A DNA stretch of 64,000 nucleotides, taken from the NCBI GenBank assembly GCA_037176845.1, contig JAYKXP010000016.1:682001-746000 (forward strand). The letters are read 5' to 3'. The position numbers and the translations under genes are program-made. The stretch is from Paramarasmius palmivorus (Eukaryota; Basidiomycota; Agaricomycetes; Agaricales; Marasmiaceae). The first letter of the stretch is position 1; each line of letters starts with the position of its first letter. The notes under the pieces were generated by a model. The model made no database searches. It was given only the letters and a program-made list of their open reading frames with translations, and was not told the DNA's origin. Positions 34,500-45,532 of the stretch are shown one piece after another.

Positions 34500-37033
34500 C
34501 TGCTCCAGAAGAGACTTGTTGATAAAGTCCTCGTCCTGATGACGGGAACTGATAGTGATTGAGGAGGCCAGGATGGGCAGATTTGGTTTGAAAATGGATA
34601 TGGGAAATGTGATGCGTTTTCCGAGAGAGAATTGGGCAATAATGGCACAACTAGCACATCAACGAGGACAAGCAGCAAACGATAAGCGACGAGAGCAAAT
34701 ATGAAGATGGTAGCGCAAGAGGGAGAGGTGATGCTGTGGATGGATGGACGAATGAGCGCGTCGCGCGCGGTCGAACCAATATATGAAATTGGATAATTTA
34801 TGGAGCAGAATGCGTAGGACGACGAGGACGACGACGAGAGTGATGAGTAGAGCGTCGCCGAGCGATGAGCAAGGTGAGGAGTGTGCTGTGAATGACGGGA
34901 TGGAGTCGATAATGAAGTTGACGAAGCCGAAAGTTATTTAGGAGGTCGGAGAGGGCAAAGATGGGAAACCAAACAAAGTCAACAGACCCCCCCAGGGACC
35001 AGAAACTAACATCGATATTCCCACGCACAGACCACTCGCGTACCAGAGCAGATCCCCTGCCCGTCCCAAGCTCTCTAGGGTAGAAGCGGGCACAAACCAG
35101 TCGATACTGGCTGATATGCTCAACAGCTTCACAGAATGGCCCTAAAAATCGCAAAACTGCAGATCGACCTTGCAGAAGAACAAGATTATTTGCGTATATT
35201 TGGATAAAAGGCTTGACACATACGGCATTTCGGCATCGTTCCTCATCGTCGCCCACATTGAGCAACACTTTTCTCCATTGTTCCTCGTTCCTTAGCTCCC
35301 TTTGCTTTGTTCTCCCTAGCCAAACTTTGTACACCATATCCATCACCCATCTTCCTTTGTCCTAGTCTGTTTCTCTTGACGGATTTCTCCATGGAACGTC
35401 ATCCCGTATAGCGGTTTTCTTGTCGAGCCCCGATAATGAAATAGACTATAAGAGTCGCTCTAAAATTGGTCGAGGGCAGCTGGCAATTCGAGGAAGTCGA
35501 TGGTGAGGAGTAAAGGTCAAGTCGTGTAAGACAAGAGGGTGGTTTTAATTGTGACCTTCAGTCACAGCACGCGATCATCTATACACCATAGGAAAACCCC
35601 GACCCCCTTGTCATTTACTCCCAGCGCGCCGAAATGTCATGGTCTTCGTTGGCAATGATGTGATATCCGAATAGAAAAGACCACTTGACAGGCAGGTTTG
35701 TGCTTCTTTGGAGTAGAGGAATAGAGCAAGACAGCAGAAAAAAGCGTGGTGTGCCGCCGCATGGCATTGGTCGATATGAAATCGAGGTACTTGTAAAAGT
35801 CAAAGTCTCCGTCCGCACTCACCCCAGGCCCAGGTGTACACACACGGCCGGCAGTTCCAACTTCCTTGCATGCACTTATAATTCCGGTAGTCCGAGTTGT
35901 CGATGTCATTTCCACAGCCTCGTTGTACTAAGTGTTCGAGAATTCAAAGCTACCCTGTCACCGTATCAACAAAGTACCAATCTATAGAATCGCTCCCGAT
36001 GTTCCCTTCTCCACAACACGGTGAATACTTAACTCAGGTACTCATCTGAAAACCTCGCACCCACGCCTTCTCCGCGATTGACGCGACTACACGCGTCAAA
36101 TATAGACACAAGTCTCGAGTCCTGTACAACTGACCTGCTGTCGGTGAGCTGTCGGGCCAAGAAACTATACATCCCTTATCAGTGCCACGTCCTTGAGTTT
36201 GAGATCCGCCACGAAAAGGTCACCGGTCACCTGAAACCCCCACGCTGCGGTGCAATAGCTCCGGCATTGAGCACATCTTCACAACCCAGAGCTCATGTTA
36301 CCATCTTGAGCTTCACGCAAACTACATCAGGAAGTTCGAAGTCTCCGGTAGTAGAGCGGTTGATAGCTGTTTAGCCAGAATGCGCTGTGAAGAATGCCCG
36401 AGACTCACCATACCCTAACGCTGCTTGATAGGAATTTGAAACACGTTCTTTGGAGCAGCAACAGAAGCCTACTGCGTATATTGGTTGTTACCAACCCCTC
36501 GACGGTGAGAGTTCTGTACCCAAACCTAGCACTAATCGCATCCAGCGACGCCACACATCAATGTAAATACAAGACGTACTATTCTGATGGATGAATCATC
36601 ATGCTAGCTGCCACTGTCAGTTTGAGTCAAGTTCTTGAAGCTTGAAAGCTAGGACGTAGGGAAAACTTGTGATTGCGTTCAGATGCGAATGGTATACATT
36701 AGTGTTTGGGGTAAAATAGATACAGGTGGATGCTATGCTAAGATGTTCAATCAGTCAAACGTTCAGGAACGAACTACATATCCGCTCACCATGGTATGTA
36801 ATTGCAGATGCAGCAGTCATATGTAAAACGAAAAGGTGATTATATTAAAGTCCAGTACTGGTGTGTCGGTGAATCTGAAGCAGAAAGGATCAGCCTCTTC
36901 ATCACAAGGACGCAAAGCAAGACGCACCATCTTTGGTATGGGGAAAAGGCGGAAAGAAAAAGCAACAAAGTAAAAGAGCCTGATGCGTCAAACCAACCGC
37001 ATCACTAGCCAACATCTCCTTCTCCTAGTAAAC
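34500..37033. other. 2.5-kb region without a convincing gene
   Basis: The longest gene-free stretch in the window. The first ~300 bp are the presumed 5' UTR and promoter of the Whi3-like gene (minus strand; AT-rich around 34790). The frame 34798-35346 (-) is long (182 codons) but basic and low in complexity at its end, with no motif. Short plus-strand frames at 35685-35987, 36078-36374 and 36394-36594 also lack motifs and splice-compatible partners. A long 5' leader, a non-coding RNA or an unrecognised intron-rich gene are all possible. Confidence 0.35.
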
Positions 37034-37519
37034 TCAATCGCTCCCCCACTCAAACTGAAACCTCCCATCCATATACAACTGCACCAGAAAGCCAACCACA
37101 AGCCAAGTAGCCACTACCCACATTAAAGCCTCAAAGAACCTTCGCTTTGCTCGCGCATCAGCCTGCATCACCGAATGTTCTGAGTAGGGATCGTAATACG
37201 GGATATACGATTGCTGTGGTGGTGTAGGCCCCATACCAGGTACTTGCTGCCAATGGTGTGAGTGCGAAGCAGTTCCCGGTGGAGGCGAGTGGAAGAGCGG
37301 TGTGTGTGGGTTGGAGGTACCGTAGTTGTGGTGTGAACCATTGAAGACTGGTGCGGACGACCATGGGTTGTGAAAAGGGTTCTGAGAGTCGTATGTAAAT
37401 GGAGTAGATGCGTTACTGTTGCCAGCACCGTTGTTGGGATTGCTGGGACCACCGTACGAGCTGGAGGCAGAAGGCGTGTATGCTGGTGGTGGTGTTGGTG
37501 ATTTGTGCATGCCAGACAT
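37034..37519 (-). CDS. Small C-terminally anchored membrane protein
   Basis: Single-exon gene of 161 residues; I do not recognise the family. The first ~120 residues are Pro/Ser/Asn/His/Tyr-rich and probably disordered (PTPPPAYTPSAS, QNPFHNPWSSAPVF). A basic stretch (ADARAKRRF) then precedes one strong membrane segment at about 129-150 (EALMWVVATWLVVGFLVQLY) and a short tail. Basic residues before the segment and a short end suggest a tail-anchored or single-pass type with a cytosolic N-terminus. A PPAY motif (residues 11-14) resembles a PPxY site, which in other membrane adaptors recruits NEDD4/Rsp5 ubiquitin ligases; whether it works here is inference. Start: ATG at 37519, with no splice sites needed. 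Confidence 0.72.
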   Translation of the reverse strand: MSGMHKSPTPPPAYTPSASSSYGGPSNPNNGAGNSNASTPFTYDSQNPFHNPWSSAPVFNGSHHNYGTSNPHTPLFHSPPPGTASHSHHWQQVPGMGPTPPQQSYIPYYDPYSEHSVMQADARAKRRFFEALMWVVATWLVVGFLVQLYMDGRFQFEWGSD

Positions 37520-37950
37520 CGTGAGTTCAGGAATAGAGAAATCAAGTAGCAGAAGAGAATGACTATGAGATCACTGGAGATTTCAGAGCCGACTCAGAGA
37601 GCCGTAGTGGCCGTTGAGGTAAGAGCGCAGCTGGCAGCAGTGGCCGCTTGCACGAGGCGACTGTGAACCGAGTTCCGAAGTCTTCATAGAAGTGTCACAG
37701 TGACTTCATTGTGGGCTCCATGTGAACACCACTGCACATTTTATTACTCGAATAGATACAAGAACTATGACAACAAGACTGCAAACAAAAGAATGTTCAC
37801 GCACGGCTCAAGTTGAAGTTCTTCCAAGTTTCGTGTTTGACTCCGCGATCAGTCCTAGCTTCTCACGATCTGACCAAGTTCACGACGACCATCACTGGGA
37901 TCCTTGAGCAAGAGAAACGTAGTATCGCTGCTCATACCGTGGCGTATCTC
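37520..37950. other. Divergent intergenic region
   Basis: 431 bp between the small membrane protein and the second thioesterase. The plus-strand frame is open from 37813 into that gene without an ATG. No other gene seen. Confidence 0.4.
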
Positions 37951-39153
37951 ATGGCTCAAGCAAAAACATTCCGTACACCTCGTGCCGTTTGGGAGGCTAA
38001 TGCGGATTCCTTGGGTAACGCCATCGACAATTCAGCGATCCCTACGATTCAGGTTGGCTTACCAGGAGGCTCAGGGACCAATCCTACGACACCTCAGACT
38101 GGTGATGCATTCACAGAAAGGATAGCTGGATCTTCTACCGCTGGAATATCGCGAGAAATCAGTGCCAAACCTCTCAAGCACCTCGTAATTCAACCTGTTA
38201 CAGTTGTGCCACCAAACAACTCTGCGACTGTCTTCCTCCTTCATGTGAGTTTTCCGTGGACACGCACACGTTATCTTCCGATTCAAACTAAACAACTCAA
38301 GGGATCTGGAGGATCTGGCGAAAACTGGGTGATGCATGTAGCACACCTTCAGAAGGACCCAGCCCTCCATCATGTGAAGTGGATACTCCCCTCAGCGTAA
38401 TGCCTCAAAACTTCTTCGTTCACACTAACGATGTCCCGCTTACAATGACTCGATAGCCCTCTTCGTCGTTTTTCAGGCCCAATCATACCTTGTTGGTACG
38501 CATCTTGATCACAAACTATAAGCCGAGAACTCATCTTTGGACAGGTTCGAGGTGACAAACTTCGAAGATTTGAACGCTAATCCGGACAATGAAGGAATAG
38601 CTGAATCCTTTCAGTCAATCACCCAGCTCATCGAGGCTGAAATCGCCTCGGGCACATCCCCTAGTCGAATCATTGTTGGAGGATTTAGTCAAGGCGCCAC
38701 CATGTCTCTCCTGATAGGGCTCACATACCACCGAAAGTTAGCGGGATTAGTTGTTCTAGCCGGACGTCTGCCCATTCAGGATCAAGTGAGAGAGGTTGGC
38801 CGCGCTTCTTAAATGACCTTTTAACTTCACATTTGACAACCTTGCAGAAACTATCTTGTCATGCTACATCTGTGCCTATATTCTGGGGCCATGGAGACAC
38901 AGACCCTTTGGTCAAGATCCACTACGCAAAACAGGCAATCGATTTCTTGCGGTCGATTGGGTTCGCTGTTACGAGTGGGCGTAAGGAAACAACGGGAGTC
39001 ACTTTTAATATATATAAAGATGTGCTTCATTTCCTTGTTCCAGAGCAATTAGACGACGTAAGGATGTGGATGGCATTAATCATACCTGCAATTCAGGCTT
39101 TCACACATTCGTCCATCATTCAGAAGGTCGTTCATAGTTGTATTTCCAGCTAA
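37951..39153 (+). CDS. Acyl-protein thioesterase-like protein (paralogue B, extended N-terminus)
   Basis: Exons 37951..38244, 38302..38396, 38457..38495, 38545..38785 and 38848..39153 give 324 residues. The hydrolase core starts near residue 87 (SATVFLLHGSGGSGENW) and keeps the nucleophile elbow GGFSQGATMSLL, FWGHGDTDPLVKI and an aligned His (DVLHFLVPEQ), so the triad is probably intact. Differences from paralogue A: HGLGDTG is replaced by HGSGGSG; exon 3 is 9 nt shorter (APLRRFSGPIIPCW instead of the usual PVTLN..MPSW loop), which changes the lip of the acyl pocket; and the C-terminus is longer, with a helix WMALIIPAIQAF. About 70-85 residues without homology I recognise precede the core. 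The frame stays open back to 37813, so the start (ATG 37951) is uncertain. Substrate preference may have diverged. Confidence 0.78.
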
Positions 39154-39195
39154 ATGTAAATACAGTGATACCGAAAATCACCAAGCCTTGATCCA

Positions 39196-40248
39196 TCAGT
39201 CTGTGGGGGGTATAACCTGTTTCAACCATGCCTTAAGATCCATCAATTCGAAGGGGTCTGTGGAATGTGGGAGGCCTTGATAGCCATTAAATGATACTCC
39301 TTCAGCTTTCTTCCCTCCTTTTATCACGGTGAAGTTAAGGGATTGCAGCAACTCAATCGACTCTTCTGCAAATTTGTATGGCACGATCTGGTCCGCTGTT
39401 CCATGGCCCCAGAACACTGGGATAGTCGTCGCATGAGGGGAAAGCAGCTAATGCCCAGGCTGTCAATACAGTATATCCCATACCCAGACGTCAGGAGAAC
39501 ACACCTCTTTGAATTTACTCCTCAAAGGTACCACACCACTCAGCACAACGAGCCCGGCCAATTTCTTATCGATGGTTAACCCAGTCAACAGTGTAGTCAC
39601 TGCTCCCTGGCTAAAACCTCCCAAAACGATTCGATCCGCAGGTATCCCTGCAGAAATCTCCTTCTCTATCAATGCGGTAATTGAAGCCTTGGTCTTCAGC
39701 ATGCCATTTTCGTCTTCTTCTCTATCTTTTCCTAAAGATTTGATATCATACCTGACAAAAGTGTGAGTATGAATGCACCAAAGAGCGAACAATCTACTCA
39801 CCATGCTGGCATGACTGCTCCATCGTTGAGAGTGACCGGAATGTGAGGCCTATAGCTAGAATGAGCATCGCTACAATCAGCCTACGCCTAAATCAACGCA
39901 CGCATGAGGTAGAATCCATTTCACGTCACGAAAGTCGGTATCTTTCTGGAACATATCCGCAACAGGTTTCCAGCCATACCCAGTATCACCAAGACCCTAC
40001 AAAGACCCATTCTTCAGTGATCTGTACAGCCAAAAGTAGGTCGTGGTTCGTACATGGATGAAAATGACCGTCGCGGTGTGCTTCCCCAAAGCAGGTACTT
40101 CGAGGATCTCTGGAAGTTGCCCACTTGTTGACGAGGTTGTCATCTGAGATAGGTTATCGGATCCAAAGAAATCAAGATATCTTGCTGCGAGAAGGGCAAC
40201 AATGACGAGTAGAGCGGCCTGGGCATATAGCTGATGTGATGTCGCCAT
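39196..40248 (-). CDS. Acyl-protein thioesterase-like protein (paralogue C, N-terminal membrane anchor)
   Basis: Exons 40054..40248, 39902..39996, 39802..39849, 39505..39751 and 39196..39447 give 278 residues. Exons 2-4 (95, 48 and 247 nt) have exactly the same lengths as in paralogue A, which shows common descent and supports the model. Core marks: TVIFIHGLGDTGYGWKPVADMF, MPAWYDIKSLG, GGFSQGAVTTLLTGL, FWGHGTADQIV and LPHSTDPFEL, a complete triad. Unlike paralogue A it starts with a predicted membrane segment (YAQAALLVIVALLAARYLDF, residues about 8-27), so it is probably a membrane-bound form that acts where its palmitoylated substrates are. For exon 3 an alternative acceptor 6 nt upstream is possible (adds two residues). 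Stops 42 bp from convergent paralogue B. Confidence 0.85.
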
Positions 40249-40547
40249 ATCAAGTAACATTGGCTGGTTTCGGTGGCAGTCATAATCGAGAGTAAAGGTG
40301 TAACGTATACCTCGTACCTCTCGGCTGGCGCGATTTGACGTTTCAAGCTTCAAGCTGCAATGTTCAGGGTCCTGTCCAACGTAGTCTATTCGAGCGACAA
40401 CACGTATATGTAATACGTAGAGCAACACATACAGTAAGGAGTGGTGATGAGCAGTGCGTAAGGCAGAGAAAAAGCAACCGAAAAACAACAAATAAAAATT
40501 AAAAAACCGCAACGCAAGTCGAAATGTAAGTTACGAATACAATGAGA

Positions 40548-43500
40548 TCATCCAGTATCTCCATCCTTCGCACCAGGCTCTGAAGGTCCATGTAAAGATT
40601 CCTGAGGCTTCGAGGACACAAGCTTAAGCTTGAACTTCTTTGTCGGCGGTTCGTCATTGGGTTTACCAGTACCTCGAGAACTACCAGCGTTTTCCGCAAT
40701 AGAATCCTCCTTCTGCTTTCCTAAATCTAGCTTTTTTGACTTTGACAAACGCCCCAACAGCTCGTCGTCGTCGTCATCATCATCACTCCTTCTCCGCTTC
40801 TCGCCGGGCCGCATAGGTCCCAAACTATCCATCGACGCCATCAGGCCAGGACCTGGCGACTGTGGTCGGCCTCTATTGATCAAAGCTTCCAGCGTGTTAT
40901 CCTCTTCGTCCTCCTCGGGGTGACTAGGTAGTAGCGGTCCACTCGGAGGAGACACTCGTCTATGGGCCAGTTTCGGACTAGGTGGCAAGGACGAAGAAGA
41001 GGCTTCCTTTCCACCAGACACGTTGGCCTTGGGCGGCGACTCCTCCTCATCGTCATAATCCACAAGTGATGGAAGTGGTGACCGAGGAGGCGTGGGATTT
41101 TGCGGTCTGACGCTTCGGTTCCCCATGGGACCAGCATTTGCCATACGCCGTTTTCGCTTGAGAGTGAACGACATACCGAGCACTGGGCTCGCTGCGCCCG
41201 AATTGCGAGGCCACTGGTGTTGACTAATCGACGGGATGATATCATCTTCGTCCTCGTCGTCATCAGCGTTGAAGTAGTCTTCTTCTTCGGCATCGAGGGC
41301 GCGGTTTTGCGTGGGCCAAGGTCGAGTATCGAGTCTGCGAGGTAAACGTTCAGTACTTAGCGAGCAAAAGTTGTGTAGGGTACGAACTTCTCCTGTTTGA
41401 CATCTTCCGGAGGGGGTGGTTCGTTGTTCATCTCCCATCTTCGGATGAACATTTGGAAGCGCTGGCCACCTAGAGGAGACTCTGCTAGAGTCTTGATCTC
41501 TTCCTCGTGCTTTGTCATACAGTGTTTAATCATATCCCTCATGTTCTCCTGTGAACGGGGTCAGTAAGCAAGTATTTGTGAAGAGGAGTCCCTACCCGAC
41601 GAATGTGATCAAAATACTCCTGGCATGAGCAACTGAGAAGGTTATCTCGTCTTGACTCTCGTATGGTCAAATCCAGGATAGGTTTTAGGATATCGTACTT
41701 CATGACCTGTGTGTGCATATTCGGGTTGTTCTGTTTCAATAACAACCGGAAAAAGCGAAACGCAGCTGAACAATGAACACTATGAATTACACCGGCCGAG
41801 CTAGTGGAAAGATATAACTTACCATGTCGTAAATGCTTATCCCTTGACTTGAACAAGGTTGCTATTTTGGTGACAACGGCGGTGGAAAGGATGTAGAAAT
41901 GACTTCGGAACTGGTGTTGATGGGTGAAGTTATATAACAATTCGCAAAGAAGGACGTAACGATTAGTCTCCTCCCGAGATAGATGTAAAACGGGCTCTAT
42001 GAGAAGATAAGTTTGGTTTGCTTATTAGAGCTGCGACATTTACTCACCAGTATGCTCCTTCCATTTCGGAAGCTGATGTAATGGTGAGAAGAGAGTCTCT
42101 ACACAGTCCTTATAGAAGTATTCCATGAACCGTTCGGTTCCGGGATCATCCTTCCGCATGTTCAGCCGTGTAATACCCTGACGATATATCAATGAGTTGA
42201 GTGCAGATAGCCAACTAACTTGAGTCATACCGTCTCGGCACCCGCATTCGCTGGCCCGATTTCGCCATTCAATGGAACATCTAACCAGACCTTCAAAGCA
42301 TCCCCGACCAAGCTTTGTACAGCCAAGTCCGTACTCTTAGTCAAAACCCCACAGACCATCTTAACAATTGTCTCTGCTTTATCAGCGCCCCGCTTCCCTG
42401 CCGTACGCTCCTTTTCGATAGCAACCACTTGCTTCAACACATGCCCTCTGACACCGTTCAGGTCATGGTCAAGCAGTGCGCCTAGGACCTCACCCCCTGC
42501 GAAGATCATTGGTCTTGACACAGTGTCCTTTTCCGATAAAGAAAGCGCCCATTGAACTGCAAAGAGGATGCCACGGTCGACGACTGAGCGAAAGAGGGCC
42601 ATACGAGCTGGTAGCTGGATATTTTTTCCCATTACACATAGGTGGTGAATGAGAAGTATGACTTCGCGGCGGTGAGCAATCTCTGCTTCGCTGAGTTCCT
42701 CTGGAGGTGCATAACCATAGGCACCAGGTTTGTGAGTGGAAGGGGCCGAAGTATTGGGAGTATTGGGAGAGGTATTGGAAGAAGCTTGGTCTTGAGGTAT
42801 GACACCGTTCACTGGCTTTGGGGAGTTTTGGGTGGTATCAGGGGAAGAAGAATTGGGCGATGAAGTGTCCCCACTTCCGTTCAACGAGATTGTGACTAGT
42901 TCTTTTGGTGGTTGTGCTTGAAGCTGTGCTTGAATCTTCTTCAAACCCCCTCCAAGCATATCCTCATCTACATACAGTCGAACGATTTCCCGCAGGAAGG
43001 TCTGGTCTTGTTGGACATGGGATATTATGTCGATTTGGTTGAAGATGATACAGGAGTTGAGCACGTTGAATGTGGAATCATCCAGAACACGCGCAAGGAC
43101 TACGTCTTTCAGAAACTGAAGACGGTAGGTATGATGGATTTTACGTTGGATGCTGGAGTCTGCGATTGGTATGGGCTGATGAAAGTGGGAAGATTGTTGA
43201 AGGAACTCGCGGTAGTTAGCTTTGTGGTGAGGGAATTCCGGATCATCTACGACTTGGACCTTAGTATGTAGACCGTCGCAGGACGTTGTCACTCACATTC
43301 AAGCATGCCGACGATGTCAGGGAAGAGATCGTCCTCAAGGATGTGTTCGTACATGCCATGATCGTTGAGAGTTACTATATTGGAAGTTTGTGAAAACCAC
43401 ATTCCGGAGAAAGAGAAGACTCACGTATGGTCTGGATCAAACTGCACAATGCATGCAGGCAGTCCAGGGACTCTGTCTCTTCGGCCATGTGGAAGACTTC

Positions 43501-44690
43501 AATTATGCCCTTCAGATAGTCCTGCAGACCAGCGCATCATAATACCAAAATTAGCTAGGTTCTTCTTCAGGAACAGAAAGGATGACGATAGTGATGACGA
43601 ATTCAAAGCTCTCCAAAGACTCGGAAAATGTATTTCGTGGTGCAGCAATACATTCGTACACGAATTCGCTGTGAAACGAGGAAGGATAACACACCTCAGA
43701 CTGAATATACTCGCAGAGGCGCTCTTTGACCTGTTGTGTTCTGGATAGACCTTTGATGGCCCTCTCAATGTCGCCTATGTTCGACATGTGAGGAGACGGT
43801 AGATGACCTGTCCGGATGATGACGGCTGTTGTATTCGAGGAGCTGGGTTCAGGCCCTATTAATGGGGAAGAAGACCCAATGGCAATAGAACCTTGGTCTT
43901 CTGTCATTATCATCAATATAAGCAACAGCACAGCGCAGATTGCCACCGGAACGCACCTGCGGCATTCATATGCCTCTGGACGTCAACTATGAAATTCCAG
44001 ACTTCGGCGCATCCTTCCTTGTCTTGAAAGCTGAGCGCATAGTCCACCCCGTCAGGCTCTGTCCATACAATCAGTGTATCTGTGGACCCCGAGTGAGTTG
44101 TGTGGCGAAATAGCGCAGTGTAACCCATTTTCACCTTGCTGGCGCTGATACACGTCGGTGGATCGTATCGTAGTCGTAAGGATAACTTGTTCATAATCTC
44201 TCTCTGACCGAGCGGTGAGCAAGGCTTCGCAGGTACCATCGGGTCCGTCACTTGAAAAATGGCCGTAACAAAATGCTGTGCCGTGGTCTATCCATCGGGA
44301 ACCTATGAGTTCGTAGACCTAGAATATGAAAAGAAGAAGGAATAAGTGAGAATGCAAGTCGCGTGTGCACACGAGGAGGCAAGGTCGGAAAATGGGCCGG
44401 ACAAATGAACAAGGGATAGTCACCTTGACGCGCTTGGTTTCGCTCGGATCGTGCCCTTGAATATACTCCTGCTCCTCATCGAGAACAGCTACTGCGGGAT
44501 CCTGAGCCGAATTGTTGAGGTCGACGTCAATATTGTTCGAATTTGCGAGCTGAAGTTGGTTGTCGTCGTCAGAGTGGCCTTGCTGGGCTTGTTTTTCTAC
44601 TTCAGTGCTGTTGAGAACGGCGTCGGGCTGAGGTTGGTCGTCAGGTGGGATAACAATGAGAGAGCCGACAGCCTCATTGTCGTGGTCCAT
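40548..44690 (-). CDS. PSY2: Serine/threonine phosphatase 4 regulatory subunit 3 (PSY2/SMEK)
   Basis: Psy2 targets PP4 (Pph3) to substrates such as phosphorylated H2AX and Rad53 in DNA-damage recovery. Twelve exons: 44424..44690, 44135..44318, 43957..44079, 43695..43900, 43425..43521, 43297..43374, 42231..43246, 42048..42177, 41823..41996, 41596..41765, 41388..41548 and 40548..41334, giving 1130 residues. The EVH1/PH-like N-domain at about 90-195 shows RVKVYELIGSRWIDHGTAFC, VYQRQQDTLIVWTEPDG and CAEVWNFIVDVQRHM. The SMK/armadillo-like core follows (LNDHGMYEHILEDDLFPDIV, DPEFPHHKANYREFL, LFRSVVDRGILFAVQWAL, RFMEYFYKDCVETLFSPLH), and the tail is acidic and Ser-rich with KR(K/R) nuclear signals. 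Introns of 105 and 173 nt are long for this locus. Head-to-head with TOM20, 75 bp apart. Confidence 0.94.
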
Positions 44691-44765
44691 GTCGCACTAG
44701 ACGAAGGAAATCAACGAACGGACAGGTTTAGTCAGCAACTCCGTCCTTCCCTTCTGACGTCCATC
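44691..44765. promoter_or_regulatory. 75-bp divergent interval between PSY2 and TOM20 start codons
   Basis: Only 75 bp separate the ATG of PSY2 (-) from that of TOM20 (+). Both 5' UTRs must be very short or the transcripts overlap, so a single bidirectional core promoter is likely. No TATA-like box is obvious. Confidence 0.6.
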
Positions 44766-45532
44766 ATGGCCTCACGGTCCACCAGCATCCTCACTATCGC
44801 TGGCATTACTCTCCTTACTGGCTTTGCTGCCTACGCCCTCTACTTTGACTACAAGCGTCGTAACGATGTGGAGTTCAGGAAAAATCTTCGTGCGTTTCAT
44901 TGCTGTCTCGTCATTGTTCAATTTTTCGACCATTGTCATTTTTCTTCCAGGGAAACAGAAGAAACGCGTAGACAAATCCATTGCTTCATCTCAGGCGTCG
45001 GAGGCTGCAGCCAATGCAGTATCACAAGCTGAGCTTCGTCAAGCTCTGGAACAAGTCAAAAAAGAGCCCGTCCCGGCCTCGCCCGACCAGAAGGAGGCAT
45101 TTTTCATGTCCCAAGTTGCCGCTGGTGAACAACTATCTTTACAAGGTATTTTCTTACTTCCTAGCTAGCAGGACTTATGCTGAATCGTGCTTGAAGGTCC
45201 CGACTTTTACCTTCCTGCAGCCATGTCTTTCTACCGTGCTTTGAGGGTCTATCCGTCGCCCGTGGAGCTAATGGTTATCTATCAGAAGACTGTGCCAGAA
45301 CCCATCTTCAAAGTAAGCCTTCGCAGCTATTGACACGTGCACACACTGAATGGTCTCGCAGCTTGTCATCGAATTAACCAATTTGGACGTGAGTTCAACA
45401 TCATCCCCACATTCTGTTACGGACGATCTCGACGACGAAACGAGTCCGGTCCGGGGTGGTCCACCATCCGAGACATCTTCGCAGGAATGGGACAAGCTGT
45501 CGCAAGATAGCGCGCCGACCCCTGCTTCATGA
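44766..45532 (+). CDS. TOM20: Mitochondrial import receptor subunit TOM20 (short form)
   Basis: Tom20 is an outer-membrane receptor that recognises presequences of imported proteins. Exons 44766..44889, 44951..45145, 45197..45312 and 45362..45532 give 201 residues. Residues about 8-27 (TSILTIAGITLLTGFAAYAL) form the N-terminal membrane anchor, followed by the Tom20-typical YFDYKRRND and FRKNLRKQKKR, a Gln/Ala-rich helix, AFFMSQVAAGEQLSLQGPDFYL and the TPR-like groove AMSFYRALRVYPSPVELM, VIYQKTVPEPIFKLVIELTNLD. In this form the last exon reads on through a potential donor (GAC/GTGAGT at 45389) into an acidic Ser/Pro tail and a stop at 45532. Fungal Tom20 proteins are about 150-200 residues, so this length is right. 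See the separate entry for the spliced form. Confidence 0.9.

Noticed and set aside
34798..35346. 182-codon minus-strand frame
   Set aside because: No family motif, basic low-complexity end, no conserved-looking block, and no splice partner that joins it to the Whi3-like gene.
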